A stretch of DNA of 64,000 nt from Kiloniellales bacterium (GCA_030066685.1 JASJBF010000010.1:164158-228157), one strand, 5' to 3'. Numbered from the stretch's first letter, positions 16,161 to 25,890 are shown. Translations and numbers: made by a program. The notes: generated from the letters alone by a model not told the origin.

Positions 16161-17258
16161 TCAGCGCGCTTCCGGCTTGGTCGGCCGGTCGCCCGCTCCT
16201 GGCCGCGGTTCCGGGCCGGCATCGTCGCCGCGGTTGGGCAGAGTGCCGGCGGGCCGCGGCCAGTGCAGCGCCGCCGTGACCGCGGCGTGGTCCGAAAGGG
16301 CGTCGTAGGGCAGCGACCCGAAGGTCTCGACCCCGGCCTCGCGCACCCGGATCCCCGGGCCGCGCAGGAAGATGTAGTCGATGCGCCGGCGTTCCCAGCT
16401 GTCGGTGCCGCCCAGGGCGAGGCCCAGGTCACGGAATCCTAGGGGCGCCAGCCGTCGCATCAGCCCCTGGTACTCGCCCTCCGGATCGGCGCGCGCTGCC
16501 GGCGAGCCGTCGACGTTGAAGTCACCGAACAGCAGCGCCGGCAGCCGGGGATCGGCGCGCGCCTCGATGAAGGTCGCAAGCTCGACGATCTGGCGGCGCC
16601 GGATCTCGGCGTGGTTGGCCTGCAGGTGGGTGACGAAGACCTCGATCGCGTCCTCCACCGCCGACCTGCCGCCGCGCCCAAGCCGGGCGTGCAGCACGCC
16701 CTTGGCGGTCAGGGCGTCGGTTCCGCGTGCCGCCCCGAAGACCCGGGAGCCGCTGGCGATGACCGGCAGCCGGGTGACGATCGCGACTTCGTCGTCGGTC
16801 ACCGCCATGGGCACGTCCGAGGTCGCGAAGGCGGCCAGACCCGCCAGGCTCGGCCAGCCCCGGGCCGCCGGCGGCAGGCTCGGCCCCGCGAGCAGCTGGA
16901 AGCTGTGGCCGCCGCCGAAGCGCGAGGGCTTGCCGCAGGCCGGCGCCGCCGACTCCATGGCCGCCAGGATCTGCCGTCGCCGTCGGTCGTTGATGGTCTC
17001 GTTCAGGGCGACGATGTCGAAGCAGGCCAGCGCCCGGCCGATCGCCCGCGCCCGCTCCTCGGTGTTGGGATAGTGCTTCGGGGAGGCCCGGCTGAAGTCC
17101 CAGGGCGCGACGAACTGGACGTTGTACTGGATGACCTCGAGGCCTTCGGCACGGGCGCAGGACAGCCAGGGCCCAAGCGCGCAGGCGGCAAGGCTCAGAA
17201 GGACGAGCGGCAGCATCCGACCTGCCTCACGACGCCGCAACCGAAACGGATCCTGCAT
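16161..17258 (-). CDS. Secreted endonuclease/exonuclease/phosphatase (EEP) family protein
   Basis: 365 residues. A signal peptide with a basic start and hydrophobic core at about 15-33 ends near CARA. The EEP (DNase I-like) fold is shown by LEVIQYNVQFV at the start, a DIVALNET metal-binding Glu, FVTHLQANHAE, LLFGDFNVDGSP with the catalytic D-x-N, RRIDYIFLRGP, and the terminal SDHAAVTAALHW. All key residues of the fold are present. The substrate could be nucleic acid, a phospholipid or an inositol phosphate. Export and the lack of a DNA-repair-type insertion favour an extracytoplasmic nuclease or phosphodiesterase. The C-terminal 25 residues are Pro/Arg-rich. Confidence 0.85.
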   Translation of the reverse strand: MQDPFRLRRREAGRMLPLVLLSLAACALGPWLSCARAEGLEVIQYNVQFVAPWDFSRASPKHYPNTEERARAIGRALACFDIVALNETINDRRRRQILAAMESAAPACGKPSRFGGGHSFQLLAGPSLPPAARGWPSLAGLAAFATSDVPMAVTDDEVAIVTRLPVIASGSRVFGAARGTDALTAKGVLHARLGRGGRSAVEDAIEVFVTHLQANHAEIRRRQIVELATFIEARADPRLPALLFGDFNVDGSPAARADPEGEYQGLMRRLAPLGFRDLGLALGGTDSWERRRIDYIFLRGPGIRVREAGVETFGSLPYDALSDHAAVTAALHWPRPAGTLPNRGDDAGPEPRPGAGDRPTKPEAR

Positions 17259-17444
17259 GCCCCTCGCCCGCTGTGCCGAGCCCGAGAATACCCGACGGCG
17301 GCGCGATGCCCAGGCGAGTTTCCGGTGATTTTGTCGTGCCGGCGCCGGGGCGCATTAACCGGGATCCAAGGATCGCCTCGCTATCCTGCCGCGCAACGTC
17401 GCGCCGAGAACCGGGTTCCCGCTTTGATCGACGACCTGAAATAC

Positions 17445-18650
17445 ATGTCCTGGCTGACGCCGGCCCGGCTGATGGCCTATGCGGCCGTCTTCGCGGTCGT
17501 GTCCATCGCCGCCTACGCGATCGACCTCTCGGGCCAGACCGCGGTCGGGCTCAGCGACGGCAAGGGTCGGCCCCTGGGTGACGATTTCGTCAACTACTGG
17601 TCGGCGGCGGTCCTGGCGGTCGAGGGCCGCACGGCGGAGATCTACGACCTCGCGGCCTTCAACGCCTTCCAGAGCGGCGCCTTGGCGGCGCCGCTCCAGC
17701 CCTACCATTTCAGCTATCCGCCGGTCGCGCTGGTGCTGCTGTGGCCCCTGGCCGCCTTGCCCTACGTTCCCGGCCTCGCGGTCTGGCTGTTGAGCGGCCT
17801 GGCGTGCTTCTGGGCCGCCCTGTCGCTCAACCTATCGCGGCGGCTCGCCCTGCTGGCCGCCGTGGCGACCCCTGCCGTCTTCATCAACGCGGTCGCCGGG
17901 CAGAACGGCGTCTTCTCGGCGGCGCTGCTCGGCGGCGGCCTGACGCTCCTACCGAACCGCCCTGCCCTCGCCGGGGTCCTGATCGGCCTGCTCTGTTACA
18001 AGCCGCAGCTGGGCCTGCTGATTCCCTTCGCGCTGGCCGCGGCCGGCCAGTGGCGCGCCTTCCTCTGGGCGGCCGCCACCGTCGCCGCCCTGTTCACGGT
18101 CTCTCTCGCCTGGTTCGGCGAGGGCATCTGGGCCGACTACCTGGCGCGGGCCGAGTTGCTGAAGCGCGCCGTCCTCGAGAACGGCAGCGTCTTCTGGCAT
18201 CGCATGCCCTCGATCTTCGCGGCCCTGCGCAGCTGGGGCGTCGCGACGCCCGCGGCCTACGGCGCCCAGCTCGCCACCGCCTTGATCGCGTTCTGGGTCA
18301 CGCTCCGGGTCTGGAGGTCGCCCTGCGAACAGGCGGCGAAGTCCTCGATCCTCCTGATCGCGACCTTCCTGGTGAGCCCCTACGCCGTGGACTACGACAT
18401 GGTCGTCCTGATCTTCGTCGTCGCCTTGACCGCCGCCCAGAGGCCCGCGCTCTTCGACGCGCCCTGGGTGCGCTGCGCCCTGGCCGGCCTCTTGCTGTTG
18501 CCGATGGTTCACGCACCGCTGATGCGGCTCTGTCCCCTGCCCTACGGGCCCGCCGCCCTGCTCTTCGCGCTCTGGGCCTACCAGCGGGCCCTCGGCATTC
18601 CGCTCGGATGGCGCGCCGCCGCGCTTCCGGCCGCCCCGGGCAAGGATTGA
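17445..18650 (+). CDS. GT87-type polytopic glycosyltransferase (DUF2029)
   Basis: 401 residues from the ATG at 17445; a TTG at 17424 is an alternative start adding seven residues. About ten membrane helices. Characteristic stretches are GDDFVNYWSAA in the first periplasmic loop, YHFSYPPVALVLLWPLA, NGVFSAALLGGGL, LIGLLCYKPQLGLLIP and LVSPYAVDYDMVVL. This is the GT-C fold of the GT87 family (polyprenyl-phosphate-mannose dependent transferases in actinobacteria); the acceptor here is unknown. It faces away from the EEP gene and converges with the acyl-CoA dehydrogenase gene. Confidence 0.82.
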   Translation: MSWLTPARLMAYAAVFAVVSIAAYAIDLSGQTAVGLSDGKGRPLGDDFVNYWSAAVLAVEGRTAEIYDLAAFNAFQSGALAAPLQPYHFSYPPVALVLLWPLAALPYVPGLAVWLLSGLACFWAALSLNLSRRLALLAAVATPAVFINAVAGQNGVFSAALLGGGLTLLPNRPALAGVLIGLLCYKPQLGLLIPFALAAAGQWRAFLWAAATVAALFTVSLAWFGEGIWADYLARAELLKRAVLENGSVFWHRMPSIFAALRSWGVATPAAYGAQLATALIAFWVTLRVWRSPCEQAAKSSILLIATFLVSPYAVDYDMVVLIFVVALTAAQRPALFDAPWVRCALAGLLLLPMVHAPLMRLCPLPYGPAALLFALWAYQRALGIPLGWRAAALPAAPGKD

Positions 18651-18681
18651 CCGCGCCGGGACCCAACCCTTCCGGAACGGC

Positions 18682-20490
18682 TTAGAATGCCTCCGCGTCC
18701 AGGGCCATCAGCGGCTTCTTTCCGGCCATGATGGCGGTGAAGAGAGCCGAGGACTCCGGCAGCACCCGGGCCATGTAGAAGCGCGCGGTCGCCAGCTTCG
18801 CCTCGTGGAAGGCGGCGTCTCCGTTCGCGGCTCCGTTGGCCCCACCATTGGCCTGGGGCTTACTGATCACGACCATGCGGGCCCAGAGGTAGGCCAGCGC
18901 CGTCAGGGCGAAGAGCTTCAGGTAGTCGGTCGAGGCCGCGCCTGCCTCTTCCGGATCGGCCAGGCCCTGCTGGGCGATCCAGGCGGTGGACTGCTGCAGC
19001 TTGGCGAAGGACTTGGCCAGCGGCAGCACGAACTCGGCCATTTCGGGGTTGGTCTGATGCTCTTCGATGAAGGCCTGGACCGGGTGGAAGAACTGCCGCA
19101 GCAGGCGGCCCATGCCCTGGCCCAGCTTGCGGCCGACCAGGTCGAGGGCCTGGATGCCGTTGGTGCCTTCGTAGATCTGGGTGATCCGGGCGTCGCGGAC
19201 CAGCTGCTCCATGCCCCACTCGTGGATGTAGCCGTGGCCGCCGTAGACCTGCTGGCCGGTGTTGCTCAGCTCGAAGCCGGCATCGGTCAGGTAGGCCTTC
19301 ACGATCGGCGTCATCAGGGCGACCAGGTCGTCGGCCGCCTGCCGCGCCTCGGGGTCCGGATGCCTCTCCGACCGGTCGACCGCGGTGCCGACCCAGAGCG
19401 CCAGCGCCCGGCCGCCCTCGATGATGGCGCGCATCTTCATCAGGTTCTTGCGCACGTCGGGGTGGACGATGATCGGGTCGGCCGTCGCCTCGGGCTCCGC
19501 CGCGCCCTTGAGCGCGCGGCCCTGGCGCCGGTCCTTGGCGTAGGCGACCGCGGACTGGTAGGCGGTCTCGGCCAGGCCCAGGCCCTGGATGCCGACCGCC
19601 AGGCGGGCGACGTTCATCATGGTGAACATGTAGCGCATGCCCTTGTGCGGCTCGCCGATCAGCCAGCCCTGGGCGTCGTCGAAGTTCATGACGCAGGTCG
19701 CAGAGGCCTTGATGCCCATCTTCTTCTCGATCGAGCCGCAGCGCACGCCGTTGCGCGAGCCGACGCTGCCGTCCTCCTTCGGGATGAACTTGGGCACGAT
19801 GAAGAGCGAGATGCCGCGGACGCCCGGCGGCGCGTCGGGCAGCTTGGCCAGCACCAGGTGAACGATGTTATCGGTCAGGTCGTGCTCGCCGGCCGAGATG
19901 AAGATCTTGGTGCCGTTGATCCGGTAGCTGCCGTCATCGTTGGGATCGGCCTTGGTCTTGATCAGGCCCAGGTCGGTGCCGCAGTGCGGCTCGGTCAGGC
20001 ACATGGTGCCGGACCAGGTGCCGTCGGTCAGCTTGGGCAGGTAGAGGCTCTTCTGGTCCTCGCTGCCGTGCAGCTCCAGGGCGTTGTAGGCGCCGTGGCT
20101 GAGGCCCGGGTACATGCCGAAGCTCAGGTTGGTCGAGCAGATCAGCTCGTCCAGGACGAACTGCAGGGTCTTGGGCAGGCCCTGGCCGCCGTATTCGGGA
20201 TCGCAGGACAGGCCGGTCCAGCCGTTCTCGCAGAAGGCCGCATAGGCCTCCTTGAAGCCCTTGGGCGTGCGCACCACGCCGTTTTCGTAGTGGCAGCCCT
20301 CGGCGTCGCCCGAGAGGTTGAGCGGCAGCAGCTCGTTCTCGCAGAAGCGCGCGCCTTCCTCCAGCACGGCGTCGAGAAGCTCCGTGGTCGCTTCCTCGTA
20401 ACCGGGCAAGCCGGCGACGGTCTTCTCGTAGTCGAAGACCTCGTTCAGCAGGTAGCGGATGTCGTCGAGCGGTGCGGCGTAGGTGACCAT
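18682..20490 (-). CDS. fadE: Acyl-CoA dehydrogenase with C-terminal extension (FadE/DmdC type)
   Basis: 602 residues, the long acyl-CoA dehydrogenase form of about 600 residues shared by Bacillus FadE and the DmdC group. N-terminal helical domain; flavin/substrate strand MCLTEPHCGTDLG near 170; middle domain INGTKIFISAGEHD; and the active-site Glu within IYEGTNGIQALDL near 445, followed by the family-specific C-terminal helical extension. It performs the first oxidation of acyl-CoA to trans-2-enoyl-CoA with FAD. It is the last gene of the fad cluster, separated from the multienzyme gene by a 171-nt spacer with a C/G-rich inverted repeat. A strict DmdC role in DMSP breakdown is not supported by neighbours. 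Confidence 0.9.
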   Translation of the reverse strand: MVTYAAPLDDIRYLLNEVFDYEKTVAGLPGYEEATTELLDAVLEEGARFCENELLPLNLSGDAEGCHYENGVVRTPKGFKEAYAAFCENGWTGLSCDPEYGGQGLPKTLQFVLDELICSTNLSFGMYPGLSHGAYNALELHGSEDQKSLYLPKLTDGTWSGTMCLTEPHCGTDLGLIKTKADPNDDGSYRINGTKIFISAGEHDLTDNIVHLVLAKLPDAPPGVRGISLFIVPKFIPKEDGSVGSRNGVRCGSIEKKMGIKASATCVMNFDDAQGWLIGEPHKGMRYMFTMMNVARLAVGIQGLGLAETAYQSAVAYAKDRRQGRALKGAAEPEATADPIIVHPDVRKNLMKMRAIIEGGRALALWVGTAVDRSERHPDPEARQAADDLVALMTPIVKAYLTDAGFELSNTGQQVYGGHGYIHEWGMEQLVRDARITQIYEGTNGIQALDLVGRKLGQGMGRLLRQFFHPVQAFIEEHQTNPEMAEFVLPLAKSFAKLQQSTAWIAQQGLADPEEAGAASTDYLKLFALTALAYLWARMVVISKPQANGGANGAANGDAAFHEAKLATARFYMARVLPESSALFTAIMAGKKPLMALDAEAF

Positions 20491-20542
20491 GGGTCCTCGT
20501 TCCTCAAGTTCCTTCGACGCCTTCTGCTTCGGCGCCTGAGTT

Positions 20543-20643
20543 TTCCCCTCCCCCGACCCCCTCCCGCCAGGGCAGGGGGACCCCGGTTCGAGGCCTCGCT
20601 TAGCTCCCTCCCTCTCGATGGGGGAGGTCGGGGAGGGGGTGGA
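20543..20643. repeat. C/G-rich REPIN-like inverted repeat, copy 1
   Basis: A CCCCTCCCCCGACCCCCTCCC-type arm near 20545 is mirrored by GGGGGAGGTCGGGGAGGGGG near 20619-20639, with about 50 nt between. It has the same build as the element at 49527-49675. It lies between the fadN-type and fadE genes. Confidence 0.7.
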
Positions 20644-20661
20644 TCCCTCGTCCCTTCGGTC

Positions 20662-23001
20662 TCAGTTCCTCAGCGGCTTGCCGGTGGTGATGGTGTGCTC
20701 CATCCGGGCCAGGGTCTGGCTGGTGCGGGCCAGCTTCATGAAACTCGCGCGCTCCAGGGCCAGGATCTCATCCTCCGGGATCGGCTCGGTCTGATCCGCG
20801 CCGGGCCCGCCGGTCAGGACGTTGGCGAGCTCGCCGGCCACGGTCTCGTCGTGCGGCGTGACCAGGCCCTTCAGCTTGAGGTCGTGCAGCGCCAGGTTCA
20901 GCGCGGCGCGGCCCGAGGGTCCGGGCAGGGTTAGCTCGATCGGCTCCGGCGGCCGGTAGCCTTCGGCCAGCTCCAGGGCCTTGGCCTTGGCGTCGGCCAG
21001 CAGGCGGTCGCGGTTGAAGCTGATGCCGTCGCTCGGCCGCAGGAAGCCCATCTCCTGGGCCTCGAAGGCCGACTTCGCCACCTGGGCGGTGCCGATGGTC
21101 TCGAAGGCCTTGGCGACGTGCGGCATGGGGCCCTTGGGCAGGCGCGGATTTTCGGCCAGGCGGTGCATCAGCTCCTTGGTGCCGCCCCAGCCCGGGATCA
21201 CGCCCACGCCGACCTCGACCAGGCCGATGTAGCTCTCGGCGTGGGCCTGGACCGCATCGGCGTGCAGCAGCATCTCGCAGCCGCCGCCCAGGGCCAGGCC
21301 CGAAGGCGCCGCGACCACCGGAAAGGGCGCGCGCTTCAGCGCCAGATAGGTCTTCTGGCCCTCGCCGACCATGGACTCGATCATCGGCCACATCGCCGTG
21401 TTGGCGGCGAAGAGCGCGAGGCCCAGGTTGGCGCCGGCCGAGAAGTTGCTGCCCTCGTTGTAGAGCACCAGGGCCTTGTGCGCCTTGGGCACGATCTCGA
21501 TGGCCTTGCGGAACAGGGCGAAGACCTCGGGGTCCAGGACGTTGAGCTTGGTGTGGACCTCGAAGCAGAGCACGCCGTCGCCGACGTCCCAGAGGCTGGC
21601 CGAGCCGTTCCGGGCCAAAGGCTCGCTGCGCCGCTTGACGTCGGCCAACAGCTCGACGCCCGACGGGCGCTCCACGTCGTGGTAGCCGCCCTCGACGCCG
21701 AGGTACTGCAGCCGGCCGCCCTCGACCCGGTAGAAGCTGCCGGCCTCGGCCGCGGTCTTCAGCAGCGGCGGCACCGGCGCGCCCTCTGCCTCCAGGCGCC
21801 TGGCGAAGTCGGCGGCGCCCAGCTTGTCGATCAGCTCGAAGGGCCCGAACTTCCAGTTGTAGCCCAGGCGCATGGCGCGATCGACGTCGGCCACGCTGTC
21901 GGCGATCTCGGGCACCAGGGAGGCCGAGTAGTCGAGCAGCCGCGACATCACGGTCCAGGCGTAGACGCCGCCCCTGTCCTCGTGCGCGACCAGGGCCTTG
22001 GCGCCGCCCTGCTTGGCCGCGTCCAGGCTCTCCAGATGGACCTTCTGGGCCGGGGCATAGGCGCCGGTCTGCAGGTTGCGCGCCTCCTTGATGCGCTTGC
22101 CGCCCTCCTTGTTGAGCCGGAAGAAGCCGCCCTTGCCCTTGCGGCCGGTATAGCCGGCCTCGATCATCTCGCGGACCACAGGCAGGTCGCGGCGCACCTG
22201 GTTGTAGGCGTCGTCGGCCGGCAGGTTCTCCGAGAGGCTGCGGTCGACGTGCGGCATAAGGTCGATGCCGACCAGGTCCATCAGGGCGAAGACGCCGGTC
22301 TTGGGGATGCCCAGCGGCCGGCCCATGACGGCGTCGGCCTCCTCGACCGAGAGGCCCTGGTCGAGCGCCGCGGCCACCGCGGCCTGGACCCAGAAGGTGC
22401 CGATACGGTTGGCGATGAAGCCCGGTGTGTCGTTGCAGGCGACCACGTCCTTGCCCAGGCGCCGGTCGGCGAAGTCGCTCAAGGTCGCGACGGCGTCGGC
22501 CCGGGTGTCGGGCCCGGCGACCACCTCCAGCAGGCGCATGTAGCGCGGCGGATTGAAAAAGTGCGTGATCAGGAAGTCGGGCTTGAGTTCGGCCTCCATG
22601 CCCTCGACCAGCCGCGCCAGCGGCAGGGTCGAGGTGTTGGAGGAGACGATGGAGCCCGGCTTCCGGGCCGCCTGGATCTTCTTGTAGAGCTCCTGCTTGA
22701 TGTCCAGGCGCTCGATCACGACCTCGACGATCCAGTCGCAGTCGGCGAGCTGGTCCAGGTCGTCCTCGATGTTGCCGGCGGTGACCCGCTTGGCCGCCCG
22801 CCTGCTCATGAAGGGCGCCGGATCGGCCTTGAGCATCTTCTGGATCGCGGTCTTGGCGACCACGCTGCGGTCTTTTGCCCCGTCAGGGACGATGTCCAGC
22901 AGGACCACCGGGATCCCGGCATTGGCGACTTGAGCGGCGATGCCGCCGCCCATGACGCCGGCGCCGATGACGGCGACCTTGTTGATCGACTTCTCCGCCA
23001 T
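20662..23001 (-). CDS. fadN: 3-hydroxyacyl-CoA dehydrogenase / enoyl-CoA hydratase (FadN type)
   Basis: 779 residues with the dehydrogenase first and the hydratase last. The NAD-binding Rossmann motif is IGAGVMGGGIAA near 12-23, with SSNTSTLPLARL and the catalytic HFFNPPRYMRLLEVV His near 147; a second helical dehydrogenase domain follows. From about 470, the crotonase fold has FSAGANLGLAL near the oxyanion hole and GGGCEMLLHADAV and GVIPGWGGTKEL. This domain order is that of Bacillus FadN (YusL), opposite to E. coli FadB. It carries out hydration and NAD-dependent oxidation in beta-oxidation. It starts 3 nt after the thiolase stop, so the two are translationally linked. Confidence 0.93.
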   Translation of the reverse strand: MAEKSINKVAVIGAGVMGGGIAAQVANAGIPVVLLDIVPDGAKDRSVVAKTAIQKMLKADPAPFMSRRAAKRVTAGNIEDDLDQLADCDWIVEVVIERLDIKQELYKKIQAARKPGSIVSSNTSTLPLARLVEGMEAELKPDFLITHFFNPPRYMRLLEVVAGPDTRADAVATLSDFADRRLGKDVVACNDTPGFIANRIGTFWVQAAVAAALDQGLSVEEADAVMGRPLGIPKTGVFALMDLVGIDLMPHVDRSLSENLPADDAYNQVRRDLPVVREMIEAGYTGRKGKGGFFRLNKEGGKRIKEARNLQTGAYAPAQKVHLESLDAAKQGGAKALVAHEDRGGVYAWTVMSRLLDYSASLVPEIADSVADVDRAMRLGYNWKFGPFELIDKLGAADFARRLEAEGAPVPPLLKTAAEAGSFYRVEGGRLQYLGVEGGYHDVERPSGVELLADVKRRSEPLARNGSASLWDVGDGVLCFEVHTKLNVLDPEVFALFRKAIEIVPKAHKALVLYNEGSNFSAGANLGLALFAANTAMWPMIESMVGEGQKTYLALKRAPFPVVAAPSGLALGGGCEMLLHADAVQAHAESYIGLVEVGVGVIPGWGGTKELMHRLAENPRLPKGPMPHVAKAFETIGTAQVAKSAFEAQEMGFLRPSDGISFNRDRLLADAKAKALELAEGYRPPEPIELTLPGPSGRAALNLALHDLKLKGLVTPHDETVAGELANVLTGGPGADQTEPIPEDEILALERASFMKLARTSQTLARMEHTITTGKPLRN

Positions 23002-23004
23002 GGC

Positions 23005-24144
23005 TCAGGCCGCCTCCAGGATGGTCGCGATGCCCTGGCCGCCGCCGATGCACTGGCTGGACAGCGCCAAGCCCTTACCGTCGCGGTGCATGATCTGGGC
23101 CGCCTTGCCGGTGATCCGCGCCCCGGTCGCGCCCAGGGGATGGCCCAGGGCCAAGGCGCCGCCGTCGATGTTGATCTTCTCCATCTCGAGCCCGAGCTCG
23201 TCGATGCAGGCCAGGGCCTGCGAGGCGAAGGCCTCGTTGAGCTCGACCACGTCGATGTCCTTGGCGGTGACGCCGGCGCGCTCCATGGCCTTGCCGCTGG
23301 CGACCACCGGGCCCATGCCCATGATCTCCGGGGCGCAGCCGCCGACCGCGATGGCCTTGATCCGGGCCAGCGGGGTCAGGCCGTGGGCCTTGGCGAAGTC
23401 CTCGGAGGTGACCAGGGTCGCCGCCGCGCCGTCGGTCAGCGGCGAGGAGGTCGCCGCGGTCACGCTGCCCGTGTCCTTGAAGGCGGGCTTGAGGCCGGCC
23501 AGAGACTCGGCGTTGGTGTCCGGCCGGATGCAGCCGTCGACCTCGACCTTGTGGTTGCCCTGGGTGATCGCCACCAGCTCGCCCTCGAAGCGGCCCTCGG
23601 CTTGGGCCTTGGCTGCCTTCTGGTGGCTGATGACGGCCAGCTCCTCCTGGCGCTCGCGCGGGATCTTGTACTTCTCGGCGACGTTCTCCGCGGTCTCGCC
23701 CATGGACATGTAGGCCTGGGGATAGCGCTCGGCCATGACCGGGTGCAGCAGCGGGTTGAAGCCGGGGATCGGCACCCGGGTCATGGACTCGACCCCGGCG
23801 CAGATAAAGGCTTCGCCGGCGCCCATCTGGATGGCGCCGGCGGCGATGTGCACCGACTGCATGGAGGAGCCGCAGAAGCGGTTCACGGTCATGCCGGCGA
23901 CCGAGATCGGCAGCTCCGCCAGAAAGCCGACCAGGCGGCCCATGTTCAGTCCCTGCTCGCCCTCGGGCAGGGCGCAGCCGAGGATCAGGTCCTCGATCTC
24001 GTTGGGATCGACGCCGGTCTTCTCGATCAGGCCGCGCACGGTCTGGGCGGCCAGCTCGTCGGGCCGCACCCGGGTCAGCTCGCCCTTGTTGGCGAAGTGG
24101 AAAGGCGACCGGGCGAAGCCGGCGATGACGACGTTCTTCTCCAT
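23005..24144 (-). CDS. fadA: Acetyl-CoA C-acyltransferase (beta-ketothiolase, FadA)
   Basis: 379 residues, full thiolase length. The nucleophilic Cys91 lies in NRFCGSS, the GHP His is H335 in ALGHPLGATGA, and the second catalytic Cys365 is in QCIGGGQG. It cleaves 3-ketoacyl-CoA with CoA to acetyl-CoA and a shortened acyl-CoA, the last step of the cycle. It sits between the acyl-CoA ligase (45 nt upstream) and the FadN-type gene (3 nt downstream). That matches the partner arrangement known for the Bacillus fadN-fadA-fadE operon. Acetyl-CoA synthesis in the reverse direction is less likely given this context. Confidence 0.95.
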   Translation of the reverse strand: MEKNVVIAGFARSPFHFANKGELTRVRPDELAAQTVRGLIEKTGVDPNEIEDLILGCALPEGEQGLNMGRLVGFLAELPISVAGMTVNRFCGSSMQSVHIAAGAIQMGAGEAFICAGVESMTRVPIPGFNPLLHPVMAERYPQAYMSMGETAENVAEKYKIPRERQEELAVISHQKAAKAQAEGRFEGELVAITQGNHKVEVDGCIRPDTNAESLAGLKPAFKDTGSVTAATSSPLTDGAAATLVTSEDFAKAHGLTPLARIKAIAVGGCAPEIMGMGPVVASGKAMERAGVTAKDIDVVELNEAFASQALACIDELGLEMEKINIDGGALALGHPLGATGARITGKAAQIMHRDGKGLALSSQCIGGGQGIATILEAA

Positions 24145-24189
24145 GGGGTTCCTTGCTCCCGTCTCGGACCTCTGCAGGCCGGACCCGCC

Positions 24190-25890
24190 CTACTTGCCGT
24201 CGGGCGGTCCGACGTATTCGGCGACCAGGACCTTCTTCTCTATCTTGCCCACCGGGGTCTTCGGCAGGCTGTCCCGGAACTTGTAGATCTTCGGCATCTC
24301 CATCGGCGCCAGGCGGTCCTTGAGGAAGGCCGTCAGCTCCTCCTCGGTCGCGCGCTGGCCCGGGGCGAAGGCGACCACCGCCATGACCGTCTCGCCCCGG
24401 TACTCGTCGGGCGCGCCGATGACCGCGCATTCCACGACGGCGGGGTGCTCGTAGAGCGCCTCCTCCACCGTGCGCGGATAGATCTTGTAGCCGCTGGCGA
24501 TGATCATCTCCTTGATCCGGTCGACAATGAAGAGATAGCCATCCTCGTCCAGATATCCAACGTCTCCGGTGTGCAAACGGCCGCTACGCAGGGTCTTGGC
24601 CGAGACCTCGGGCTTCTGCCAGTAGCCGGCCATGACCTGGGGTCCGGTGCCGGTGATCTCGCCGCGCTCGCCGATCCCCAGGACCTTGTCCGGGTCGTCC
24701 AGGGCGACGATCTCGACCGTCGTGTCCGGCATCGGCTGACCGACCGAGCCGGCCTTGTTCTCGCCTTCCAGCGGGTTGCAGCTCAGGACCGGCGAGGCCT
24801 CGGAGAGTCCGTAGCCCTCGACCAGGCGGCAGCCGGTCAGGGCCTCGAAGCGGTTCTTGACGTCCATCGGCAGCGGCGCGCCGCCGGATATGCAGGACTT
24901 GATCGAGGTCAGATCGTAGTCGGCGATCTTCGGATGGTTGGCGATCGCGGCGTAGAGCGTCGGCACGGCGTGGAAGACGCTGGGCTTCTTCTGGTTGATG
25001 ACCTTCAGCAGCTGGTCCAGGTCGAAGCGCGGCAGCAGGATCAACGAGCCGCCGTTCATCAAGGCCCAGTGCATGATCGCGGTCATGGCGAAGACGTGGA
25101 ACAGCGGCAGGACGCAAAGCAGCTTTTCCTTGCCGATCTCCCGCGACGGGAACCAGTCGCTCAGCTGGCGGGCGTTGATGTAGACGTTGCCGTGGGTCAG
25201 CATCGCGCCCTTGGACAGGCCCGTGGTGCCGCCGGTGTACTGCAGCACCGCCAGGTCCTTGACCGGGTGGACCGGCTGCGGCTGGAAGGCGCCGTCGTTG
25301 GCGGTCAGCTTGGAAAAGCGCAGGTGCTGGACGTCGTCTGGGATGCTGGCCAGCTGCGAGAAGCGCAGCAGCGGGAACAGCAGATTCTTCGGAAAGGGCA
25401 GGATCTCGGACATCTTGCAGACCACCACCCGCCGCAGAGGGGTCGTGGCAAGCAGCTGCGCAACCTTGTCGTAGAGCGCGCCGACGTCGAGGGTAAAGAG
25501 GATCTCGACCCCGGAGTCCTCGACCAGGTGCTGCAGCTCCTTCTCGGCGTAGAGCGGGTTCAGGTTCACCACGATCGCGCCGGCCTTGAGGATCCCGAAG
25601 TAGGCGGCGACGTAGTAGGGCGTGTTGGGCAGCAGCAGCCCGACCCGGTCGCCCGGTTTGACGCCGGCCTCCTGCAGCCCCTTGGCGACCCGGTTGGCGA
25701 GGTCCAGAACCTCGGCGTAGCTGTAGTGCTTGTCGAGGAAGTCCAGGCAGAGCCGCGCGCCCATCTTCGCGGCCGCGTCGTCCAGGATCGTATGGAGGGG
25801 TTGGGCGACGTAGCCGGCGTCCCAGCGCACGCCCGGCGCGTAGTTGCGCAGCCACGGCTGCGCGCCCTGAGGGCTAGTCCCTTCCGCCAT
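24190..25890 (-). CDS. fadD: Long-chain fatty-acid-CoA ligase (FadD)
   Basis: 566 residues. The adenylate-forming (ANL) motifs are present: the P-loop-like YTGGTTGLSKGAMLTHGN near 218-235, the GYGLSEASP motif near 335, the YLDEDGYLFIVDRIKEMIIASGYKIYP hinge/core near 455-480, and the catalytic Lys in TPVGKIEKKVL near the C-terminus. It activates fatty acids to acyl-CoA using ATP, feeding the three downstream oxidation genes. It is the first gene of the minus-strand cluster. A perfect inverted repeat 173 nt upstream (26063-26083) may be its operator. Confidence 0.94.
   Translation of the reverse strand: MAEGTSPQGAQPWLRNYAPGVRWDAGYVAQPLHTILDDAAAKMGARLCLDFLDKHYSYAEVLDLANRVAKGLQEAGVKPGDRVGLLLPNTPYYVAAYFGILKAGAIVVNLNPLYAEKELQHLVEDSGVEILFTLDVGALYDKVAQLLATTPLRRVVVCKMSEILPFPKNLLFPLLRFSQLASIPDDVQHLRFSKLTANDGAFQPQPVHPVKDLAVLQYTGGTTGLSKGAMLTHGNVYINARQLSDWFPSREIGKEKLLCVLPLFHVFAMTAIMHWALMNGGSLILLPRFDLDQLLKVINQKKPSVFHAVPTLYAAIANHPKIADYDLTSIKSCISGGAPLPMDVKNRFEALTGCRLVEGYGLSEASPVLSCNPLEGENKAGSVGQPMPDTTVEIVALDDPDKVLGIGERGEITGTGPQVMAGYWQKPEVSAKTLRSGRLHTGDVGYLDEDGYLFIVDRIKEMIIASGYKIYPRTVEEALYEHPAVVECAVIGAPDEYRGETVMAVVAFAPGQRATEEELTAFLKDRLAPMEMPKIYKFRDSLPKTPVGKIEKKVLVAEYVGPPDGK

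Noticed and set aside
16611..17444. Long 5' extension of the GT87 gene reading through the EEP region
   Set aside because: The extension is antisense to the EEP gene and low-complexity; membrane topology begins just after 17445.
20584..20600. GGTTCGAGG resembling a tRNA T-arm
   Set aside because: It lies between the arms of the C/G-rich repeat and no cloverleaf can be built around it.
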